This document shows positions 57,958 through 64,000 of a DNA stretch of 64,000 nucleotides, in pieces; position 1 is the stretch's first letter, and every line of letters begins with the position of its first letter. Under the pieces are notes generated by a model that ran no database searches, was not told the origin of the DNA, and worked only from the letters and a program-made list of their open reading frames with translations. The translations under genes and the position numbers were made by a program. The stretch lies in contig NZ_WQEG01000001.1 of assembly GCF_013033515.1 (NCBI RefSeq), positions 992,001 through 1,056,000 of the forward strand, written 5' to 3'. The DNA is from Ruegeria sp. HKCCA6707. GTDB lineage: Bacteria > Pseudomonadota > Alphaproteobacteria > Rhodobacterales > Rhodobacteraceae.

Positions 57958-58037
57958 CTTCGGGGCTCTCCTCCTCCCTGCCTCGGAGTTGAAAAGAACG
58001 GCGGTTCCCTTCCTCCTCCCTGGGAACCGCCGTTTTT
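57958..58037 (+). ncRNA. CcsR/cuckoo-type sRNA unit 3 with terminator
   Basis: First hairpin CTTCGGGGC/GCCTCGGAG (57958-57988, 9 bp with two G-T). The second hairpin, AACGGCGGTTCCC/GGGAACCGCCGTT (57997-58034, 13 bp), is followed by a T-run and so also serves as the operon terminator. Loop motifs at 57970-57978 and 58012-58020. A small CCGGG/CCCGG hairpin (57933-57948) lies in the spacer before this unit. Confidence 0.87.
57997..58037 (+). terminator. Terminator of the DUF1127-CcsR operon
   Basis: The 13-bp stem described in unit 3, followed by TTTTTG, ends 55 bases before the DUF1330 start. The terminator loop itself holds the sixth CCTCCTCCC copy, so terminator and sRNA functions are combined. 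Confidence 0.85.
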
Positions 58038-58092
58038 GTTTTGTCACAGCATGATGTACGTTGGGGTCGTGAACGCGTTTCAGGAGTACGCC

Positions 58093-58383
58093 ATGGCCGC
58101 CTATTTCATCGCCCAGATTTCCATTCACGACCCCGACGGGTACCAGAGTTATCTTGAAGGCTTCATGCCAATCTTCGACCGGCATGGTGGGCGCCTGCTG
58201 ACGGTTTCCTCAAAGCCTGTCGAAGTCATTGAAGGTAGCTGGGCTGAAGACGGCATCGTATTGATGGAGTTCCCCGACATCGCCTCGGCCCGGGCGTGGA
58301 AAGATGATCCAGACTATGTTGAGCTCGCCAAAATCAGGCAGGAAACGGCGACTGCCAATCTGGTACTGGTCGAAGGACTGTAA
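58093..58383 (+). CDS. DUF1330 domain-containing protein
   Basis: A 96-residue protein of the DUF1330 family, a dimeric alpha-beta barrel (ferredoxin-like) fold. Family marks are YFIAQISIHDPDGYQSYLEG, GGRLLTVSSKPVEVIEG and MEFPDIASARAWKDDPDY. Function unknown. Start at the ATG after CAGGAGTACGCC. It follows the CcsR terminator and converges on the uvrD-like gene with a 3-base gap. Confidence 0.9.
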   Translation: MAAYFIAQISIHDPDGYQSYLEGFMPIFDRHGGRLLTVSSKPVEVIEGSWAEDGIVLMEFPDIASARAWKDDPDYVELAKIRQETATANLVLVEGL

Positions 58384-58386
58384 GCG

Positions 58387-60789
58387 TCAGAACGGAACAT
58401 CGTCCTTATTGGTCAGAAAGCGAGAGACCACCTTTTTGACACCGGCCTTGTCAAAATCGACCTCGACCTTGTCGCCTTCAATCCCGATCACCGCGCCATA
58501 GCCGAATTTCTGGTGAAACACGCGCTCACCCAGCGTAAAGCTGGCCACAGCGGTTGCATCAATCACCGTATTGCGGCTTTCGCGCGGCTGCGACATGCCA
58601 TATTGCCCTTGCCGCGCCTGCATCCGTTTCCAGCCCGGAGAGTTATACACATTGGCTTCGGCCGCGCGGGTTTCGATCCCGGCACCTTGCTGGCCACCGC
58701 CATAAAGCCCCGGAGGTGTCAGAATCTCCACATGCTCTTCGGGCAACTCGTCAATGAACCGCGACGGCATGGAATTCTGCCACTGCCCGAACACCCGCCG
58801 ATTACCGGCAAACGAGATGGTACAGACCTCCTCGGCCCGCGTAATCCCCACATAAGCCAGACGCCGCTCTTCCTCGAGCCCCTTGATCCCGCTCTCATCC
58901 ATCGAGCGTTGTGACGGGAACAGCCCATCCTCCCAGCCGGGTAGAAAGACCACGGGAAACTCCAGCCCCTTGGCCGCGTGCAACGTCATGATCGAAACCT
59001 TCGCGCCGTCCCCGTCCTGTTCATTGTCCATGACCAGGCTGACATGTTCCAAAAACCCTTGCAGGTTCTCGAAATTGTCCAACTGGTTGACCAACTCCTT
59101 GAGGTTTTCCAGCCGCCCCGGCGCTTCGGGGGTTTTGTCGTTTTGCCAATGGGCGGTATAGCCGGATTCGTCCAGGACAATCTGCGCCAACTCGATATGG
59201 TTATGTTCAGGAGCGCCATAGCGGATGGGGGATACCCCATCATCAATGACCGTATCATCGTCAACCTCGATCCGAGGCCCGCGTGTCATCGCATTCCACC
59301 GCGCCAACCCGTCGATCAGCTCGCGCAGGGCCTTGCCGCCCTTGCCCTTGATCAACCCGTTTTCGACCGCAATCCGCGCGCCGTCGACCAAAGACACTCC
59401 GTTTTCGCGCGCCACCACCTGAATCGTCTGCTGCGCCTTGTCTCCAAGGCCACGTTTGGGTGTATTCACGATCCGCTCAAAGGCCAGATCATCCTCGGGG
59501 CTGACCACCAGCCGGAAATAGGCCATGGCGTCGCGAATCTCCATCCGCTCATAGAACCGAGGGCCACCGATCACCTTATAGGGCAACCCGATGGTCAGGA
59601 ACCGATCCTCAAAGGCCCGCATCTGATGTGATGCGCGCACAAGGATGGCCATTTCATCCAGGTTCATCGGACGAATGCCGCGCGTGCCGCCCTGCATCGC
59701 GTCGATCTCTTCACCGATCCAGCGCGCCTCTTCCTCGCCATCCCAATGGCCGATCAGCCGAACTTTGTGCCCCTCTTCGGCGTCTGTCCAAAGCTCTTTG
59801 CCCAATCGGTTCTCATTGCCCCGGATCACATTCGAGGCTGCGGCCAGAATATGCGGGGTCGAGCGGTAGTTCTGCTCCAAACGCACGACAAAGGCACCGG
59901 GGAAATCCTTCTCAAAGCGCAGGATGTTATCGACTTCGGCTCCTCGCCAACCATAAATCGATTGGTCATCGTCACCAACTACGCAGATGTTTCTATCCTC
60001 ATTAATCAAGAGGCGGAGCCAAAGATACTGAGCCACATTGGTATCTTGATACTCGTCTACAACGATATACCTAAACCAGCGTTGATACTGCTTTTGCAAA
60101 TCTTGGTGTTTCCGAAAGATTGTGATCATGTGCAGCAACAGATCACCAAAGTCTACTGCATTCAGCTCACGCAAACGGGTCTGGTATTGGGCATAAAGCT
60201 CAACGCCTTTGTGATTGTATGCGCCCGCATCAGCGGAGGGCACTTTGTCGGGTGTAATTGCTCGGTTCTTCCAGTCGTCGATAATTCCGGCCAGCATCCG
60301 AGGCGGCCATCGCTTTTCGTCAATATTAGCCGCCTGAACCAATTGCTTGAGCAAGCGTAACTGGTCATCGCTATCGAGAATTGTAAAATTGGCCTTCAGA
60401 TCCACGAGCTCGGAGTGGCGGCGCAAAAGGTGAGCGCTTATCGAATGAAAAGTACCCATCCAAGGAATAGGATTGGGAACAAGATATGGATTTAACGCCA
60501 ACCGCCTTTTCATATCTTTTGCGGCCTTGTTCGTAAAAGTTACTGCTAGGACTTGGTTTGGTCGCGCAGCTCCCGACAAAATTAGATGTGCTACGCGCGC
60601 CATCAGCGTCTTGGTCTTTCCTGTGCCGGCACCAGCAAGTATCAAAACGGGCCCTTGCAATCGCATCACCGCGGCGTGTTGCGCAGGATTTAAATCATCA
60701 AGGTATTCACTCACCGGCCTTATTCCGGCCATCGCCTGCGCGGACAAAGATGCGCCTTCAAAGGCGTCCATATCGTCAAAACTGCTCAT
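58387..60789 (-). CDS. ATP-dependent DNA helicase, UvrD/PcrA family
   Basis: An 800-residue superfamily 1A helicase. Motifs in order: Q motif LNPAQHAAV, Walker A AGAGTGKT (52-59), motif II VVDEYQDTN, motif III GDDDQSIYGWRGA, motif IV RLEQNYRS, motif V MTLHAAKGLEFPVVF and motif VI RRLAYVGITRAEE, then a PcrA/UvrD-type C-terminal Tudor-like end (RVFHQKFGYGAVIGIEGDKVEVDFDKAG is split by a turn). It unwinds DNA in repair. The first ~280 codons use many AT-ending and rare codons (AGG, AGA, CTA, TTA, ATA), unlike the remaining ~520. Confidence 0.93.
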   Translation of the reverse strand: MSSFDDMDAFEGASLSAQAMAGIRPVSEYLDDLNPAQHAAVMRLQGPVLILAGAGTGKTKTLMARVAHLILSGAARPNQVLAVTFTNKAAKDMKRRLALNPYLVPNPIPWMGTFHSISAHLLRRHSELVDLKANFTILDSDDQLRLLKQLVQAANIDEKRWPPRMLAGIIDDWKNRAITPDKVPSADAGAYNHKGVELYAQYQTRLRELNAVDFGDLLLHMITIFRKHQDLQKQYQRWFRYIVVDEYQDTNVAQYLWLRLLINEDRNICVVGDDDQSIYGWRGAEVDNILRFEKDFPGAFVVRLEQNYRSTPHILAAASNVIRGNENRLGKELWTDAEEGHKVRLIGHWDGEEEARWIGEEIDAMQGGTRGIRPMNLDEMAILVRASHQMRAFEDRFLTIGLPYKVIGGPRFYERMEIRDAMAYFRLVVSPEDDLAFERIVNTPKRGLGDKAQQTIQVVARENGVSLVDGARIAVENGLIKGKGGKALRELIDGLARWNAMTRGPRIEVDDDTVIDDGVSPIRYGAPEHNHIELAQIVLDESGYTAHWQNDKTPEAPGRLENLKELVNQLDNFENLQGFLEHVSLVMDNEQDGDGAKVSIMTLHAAKGLEFPVVFLPGWEDGLFPSQRSMDESGIKGLEEERRLAYVGITRAEEVCTISFAGNRRVFGQWQNSMPSRFIDELPEEHVEILTPPGLYGGGQQGAGIETRAAEANVYNSPGWKRMQARQGQYGMSQPRESRNTVIDATAVASFTLGERVFHQKFGYGAVIGIEGDKVEVDFDKAGVKKVVSRFLTNKDDVPF

Positions 60790-60959
60790 GGCTCCAAACT
60801 ACGCTGGATACGCGCCAAGGGTAAAGAGTTTGTTCACGGCTTGTTCACACCCAGTCCGAAAAAATTTGACGCTTATTCTTCCAACACGCCGCGCGGGCGT
60901 TAACCCTCTGTCAAGTCGCTGAGTTGAAAACTGCCCTTGTCGAAGTGCAGGAGGCAAAG

Positions 60960-62741
60960 ATGGAGCACAAGCATACTGCAGGCCGAAAAGGAGGCCTGCT
61001 GGCGCAGACTGCGATTATCATCAGCCTCATTTGTGCCATCGGCCTTGCTGGCTGGATCGCCATGTATGGCGCCATCCCGATCGTGAACCGCATGGTCGAA
61101 GCCGATGTCCGGTATCGATCCGAGGCCTGGAGCGAACAGATCATGACGTTCATTCCTGACCTTCAAACAGCTTTCGGCGAAGGCCAGATCGCGCACCCCG
61201 ACGCGGCGTTGCTGCGCCGTGTGCTGGGCGCGTCCGAAATCTACCGCCTTCAGATATATGATGCGACTGGCATGATGATCTGGTCATCGGCGGGGCCGCA
61301 CAGTCACTCCGCCCCACTTATGCCCGAGCGGCGCAATGCGACTGTTTTGGGTGATATGTATTATGCCTTGTCGCAAAGATCTGCGCTTGAAGTGCTCTAT
61401 CGCGAGACAGAGAACCTCAACGCGTCCGACCAGATGCGCGATGTGGCCGAAGTGGTTAGCGCGGTGACCAACGGTGGTGCCTATTTGGGCGCTTTGGAGT
61501 TCTTTACAGATGTTACAGAACTCAGGCGCGCTTTCATGGTGCAGGTCCGGCCTCTGCTTGCGCTGATCGGCGCGCTTGTGGTTTCGGCAGTTTCGATCGT
61601 GTTCTTCATGTCGTATCGCGGAAACCGGCTGCAATTGCGCGCGATGCGCAACCGGTCTCGGGCTGAACGCAAACTACTGGACGATCAGCTTAAGCTGGCG
61701 CGAGAAGTGCAGTTTTTGGGCGAGTTGAACGAACGGCTGCAATCGAGCCGCAGCTTGGATGAACTGTTCGATATGGTTGGCCGGTTCATGACCCATATTC
61801 TGCCGCAGGCAGAAGGCAGCGTTTATGTCTATTCCAATTCGCGCGACGTGCTGGATGGCTGTGCCAGTTGGAACGGTGGGGCACATAAGGCGCATATTCA
61901 CCCCGAAGGCTGCTGGGGCCTGCGCCGCGGACGCACCTATCAATTTGGTGCCTCAGAGATTGATTTTGTCTGTGAACATGCAGAACCGCATGACGGGCGA
62001 CCTTATTTCTGCTTTCCCATTTTGGCTCATGGCGAAACGGTCGGCCTGCTGCATTTGCGTGCCATCGAGGGGCAGAAAGAAGGTTTTCGTGACAGCCGCA
62101 AACTGGCGCAGCTTTGCGCCGAACAGATCAGCATGGCCATCGCCAATGTACGGATGCGCGACCAATTGCATGACCAATCGGTGCGGGATCCTCTGACTGG
62201 CTTGTTCAACCGCCGCCACATGACCGAAACGCTGCGCAAATCGATCAGCCGCAGCCAGCAAACCGGCGCATATCTCAGCCTGATCGCAGTCGATGTGGAC
62301 CATTTCAAAAAGTTCAACGACACCCATGGCCATGATGCCGGTGACATGGTTCTGCGGGCCGTCGGCGCCGCTTTGGAGCAAGGCTGCGAACGGGATGAGG
62401 TCGCCTGCCGGATCGGTGGAGAAGAGTTCATGCTGATCCTGCCGGACAACAGCCCTGAAGATGCAGTATCGCGCGCCGAACAGCTGCGCCAAGCGGTCGA
62501 GGCGGTGACCGTCCGCTATGGTGAAAAGGCGTTGCCGCGCATCACGATCTCGGTCGGTGTTTCCCATTACCCTGCGCACGGAACCATGCCGCAAGATCTA
62601 ATGCGCGCAGCGGATGACGCGCTCTATCAGGCCAAGGATAAGGGGCGGAATCAGGTTCAGGTCGCTGGCTCAAAAGAGACATCTCAAAAGGACAAGAACC
62701 CAAAACAGATCAAATCGCCGCCCGCGGCATCTGCGGCATGA
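60960..62741 (+). CDS. GAF-GGDEF diguanylate cyclase, membrane anchored
   Basis: A 593-residue signalling protein. A first membrane helix (about 14-36) is followed by a periplasmic sensor region (to ~205) and a second membrane helix (PLLALIGALVVSAVSIVFFM, ~203-222). A GAF domain (~250-400) with the Cys/His-rich EGCWGLRRGRTY and CEHAEPHDGRPYFCFP comes next, then a GGDEF domain. The catalytic motif is GGEEF at about 486-490, preceded by DPLTGLFNRRHM and DVDHFKKFND. The site for c-di-GMP feedback (RxxD five residues before GGEEF) reads ERDE and is not canonical. Excellent AGGAGG start. Confidence 0.93.
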   Translation: MEHKHTAGRKGGLLAQTAIIISLICAIGLAGWIAMYGAIPIVNRMVEADVRYRSEAWSEQIMTFIPDLQTAFGEGQIAHPDAALLRRVLGASEIYRLQIYDATGMMIWSSAGPHSHSAPLMPERRNATVLGDMYYALSQRSALEVLYRETENLNASDQMRDVAEVVSAVTNGGAYLGALEFFTDVTELRRAFMVQVRPLLALIGALVVSAVSIVFFMSYRGNRLQLRAMRNRSRAERKLLDDQLKLAREVQFLGELNERLQSSRSLDELFDMVGRFMTHILPQAEGSVYVYSNSRDVLDGCASWNGGAHKAHIHPEGCWGLRRGRTYQFGASEIDFVCEHAEPHDGRPYFCFPILAHGETVGLLHLRAIEGQKEGFRDSRKLAQLCAEQISMAIANVRMRDQLHDQSVRDPLTGLFNRRHMTETLRKSISRSQQTGAYLSLIAVDVDHFKKFNDTHGHDAGDMVLRAVGAALEQGCERDEVACRIGGEEFMLILPDNSPEDAVSRAEQLRQAVEAVTVRYGEKALPRITISVGVSHYPAHGTMPQDLMRAADDALYQAKDKGRNQVQVAGSKETSQKDKNPKQIKSPPAASAA

Positions 62742-63100
62742 TCCGGAGCCGGGGAAACGTTTGATCCACAAATTCGGGCTTGGCGCCTTTGCTGTTCAAC
62801 AGTATTTGCGCCCGTCAACATCGCATGGCGCGCCAAAGGAAAACGGTGCTGCGCAGTCAAATAACCGCCAAGGTCCCGAGTTTTCGACGGCTTCAATCGG
62901 CAATTGCCCGGAATAATCATAAAAATAGGAATAAAACGTTACAAAACGTTGATGCTGCACCGCCGCATGGGTAAAAGGTCGACACCAACACTTGGCGTTT
63001 GCGAGCGTTAACATGCCGGTTCTACCCAAAAGAACGGATATGTCAGCGCGTATTCACGCGCTAGAGCAACGGCCAAACGTAAAAAAGACCGGGACCAGAC
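62742..63100. other. Non-coding stretch upstream of pyc (359 bases)
   Basis: Holds two direct AAAACGTT copies 10 bases apart (62933-62940, 62943-62950) and an AGCGCGT/ACGCGCT inverted repeat (63045-63062) near the pyc start. Short open frames here have no family character. The promoter of the pyc gene should lie around or after the AAAACGTT repeats. Confidence 0.5.
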
Positions 63101-64000
63101 ATGACCGACTTCAAGAAAATTCTGATCGCCAATCGCGGCGAGATTGCCATCCGCGTCATGCGTGCCGCCAACGAAATGGGCAAGCGCACCGTTGCGGTCT
63201 TTGCCGAGGAGGACAAGCTGGGCTTGCACCGGTTCAAAGCTGATGAAGCCTATCGCATAGGTGAAGGCTTGGGTCCGGTTGCGGCCTATTTGTCGATCGA
63301 CGAAATCATCCGCGTGGCCAAAGAATGCGGCGCTGATGCGATCCACCCCGGCTATGGTCTTCTGTCCGAGAACCCGGATTTTGTCGATGCCTGCGTGCAG
63401 AATGGTATCACCTTCATTGGCCCTAAGGCCGAGACCATGCGCGCCCTGGGCGACAAGGCCAGCGCCCGAAAGGTGGCTATTGCCGCCGACGTGCCAGTCA
63501 TCCCTGCAACCGAAGTGCTGGGCGATGACATGACGGCGATCAAGGCGGAGGCGGCCGAAATCGGTTACCCGCTGATGCTCAAGGCAAGCTGGGGCGGTGG
63601 CGGGCGCGGCATGCGTCCGATCCTGTCCGAAGATGAGCTGGAAGAAAAAGTGCTGGAAGGCCGCCGCGAAGCCGAAGCCGCTTTCGGCAATGGTGAGGGT
63701 TATCTTGAAAAGATGATCACACGCGCCCGCCATGTCGAGGTGCAGATTCTGGGCGACAAGCATGGCGAGATCTATCACCTTTATGAACGTGATTGCTCGG
63801 TCCAGCGCCGCAACCAGAAAGTGGTCGAACGCGCACCGGCCCCCTATCTGACCGAAGACCAACGCGCTGAGCTGTGCGAATTGGGTCGCCGCATCTGCGC
63901 GCATGTGAATTATGAATGCGCGGGCACCGTTGAGTTCCTGATGGATATGAACACCAGCAAGTTCTACTTCATCGAAGTGAACCCGCGGGTGCAGGTCGAA
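63101..64000 (+). CDS. pyc: Pyruvate carboxylase, N-terminal part (3' truncated by window)
   Basis: The first 300 residues of a biotin-dependent carboxylase. It begins MTDFKKILIANRGEIAIRVM and continues with VFAEEDKLGLHRFKADEAY, which is typical of pyruvate carboxylase rather than AccC or PccA. The ATP-grasp glycine loop is KASWGGGGRGMR, and the stretch ERDCSVQRRNQKVVERAPAP is intact. The frame is open to the window end at IEVNPRVQVE, just before the expected HT. The enzyme makes oxaloacetate from pyruvate. Confidence 0.93.
   Translation, partial: MTDFKKILIANRGEIAIRVMRAANEMGKRTVAVFAEEDKLGLHRFKADEAYRIGEGLGPVAAYLSIDEIIRVAKECGADAIHPGYGLLSENPDFVDACVQNGITFIGPKAETMRALGDKASARKVAIAADVPVIPATEVLGDDMTAIKAEAAEIGYPLMLKASWGGGGRGMRPILSEDELEEKVLEGRREAEAAFGNGEGYLEKMITRARHVEVQILGDKHGEIYHLYERDCSVQRRNQKVVERAPAPYLTEDQRAELCELGRRICAHVNYECAGTVEFLMDMNTSKFYFIEVNPRVQVE

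Noticed and set aside
57743..58037. CRISPR array
   Set aside because: The repeated CCTCCTCCC units lie in loops of different stems, with irregular 39-70 base spacing and no 25-40 base direct repeat.
60899..60906. CtrA half-site (GTTAACC) upstream of the GGDEF gene
   Set aside because: Only half of the TTAA-N7-TTAA motif is present; expected by chance in a 170-base gap.
1..64000. tRNA, rRNA, insertion sequence and prophage genes
   Set aside because: No T-loop/anticodon-arm pattern, transposase or phage structural gene was recognised anywhere in the window.

Overview
The window is a stretch of a high-GC alphaproteobacterial chromosome. Gene content and order point to the family Rhodobacteraceae (Roseobacter group, Ruegeria/Phaeobacter-like). 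The indicators are a long reverse-strand division/cell-wall (dcw) cluster running from mraZ through ftsZ, lpxC and bamD to recN, paired DUF2484 membrane proteins inside it, a Hint_2-domain protein, a DUF1127 gene followed by CCUCCUCCC hairpin RNAs, glcB (malate synthase G) with glcG, and a pntAB transhydrogenase. I see no rRNA or tRNA genes, insertion sequences, phage genes or CRISPR array. Identifications rest on reading the sequence; no database search was run.

Layout: 1-3.05 kb, end of a peptide/nickel-type ABC substrate-binding protein gene and its two permeases (+). 3.06-9.8 kb, reverse-strand metabolic genes: MFS transporter, DUF3422 protein, VOC protein, pntB-pntA and an ICMT-like methyltransferase. 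9.97-16.1 kb, kynureninase, a TetR regulator divergent from an isoquinoline-1-oxidoreductase-like molybdenum enzyme (iorAB type), a class I glutamine-amidotransferase-like hydrolase and glcG. 16.1-29.5 kb, glcB divergent from pepN, small unknown proteins, gatB, pepT, a DUF4177 protein, a DUF3179 protein and a ClC channel. 29.6-56.6 kb, recN-bamD-lpxC-ftsZ-(new periplasmic protein)-ftsA-ftsQ-ddl-murB-2xDUF2484-murC-murG-ftsW-(Hint protein / flavoprotein / lipoprotein)-murD-mraY-murF-murE-ftsI-ftsL-rsmH-mraZ, listed from low to high coordinate and almost all transcribed right to left. 56.6-58.1 kb, a regulatory RNA zone. 58.1-64 kb, a DUF1330 protein, a UvrD-family helicase, a GAF-GGDEF diguanylate cyclase and the start of pyruvate carboxylase.

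The most interesting part is 56.6-58.1 kb. On the reverse strand, the dcw cluster is preceded by an exceptionally long leader holding a strong intrinsic terminator only about 50 bases before mraZ, with no gene upstream that needs it. This matches the premature-termination sRNA UpsM described in Rhodobacter sphaeroides. Farther upstream are two copies of a TGGG(A)-type pair with 10-base spacing, the expected form of MraZ boxes. On the forward strand, a DUF1127 gene (like R. sphaeroides CcaF1) is followed by six hairpins, each presenting CCTCCTCCC in its loop. They are arranged as three two-hairpin units, the layout of CcsR/'cuckoo' sRNAs, and the last hairpin is a terminator.

Other points: an unlisted GTG-started periplasmic protein overlaps the end of ftsA; an intrinsic terminator splits the dcw cluster between mraY and murD; there are perfect palindromes in the tetR-iorA and glcB-pepN divergent intergenic regions; and the first third of the uvrD-like gene has markedly different codon use from the rest.
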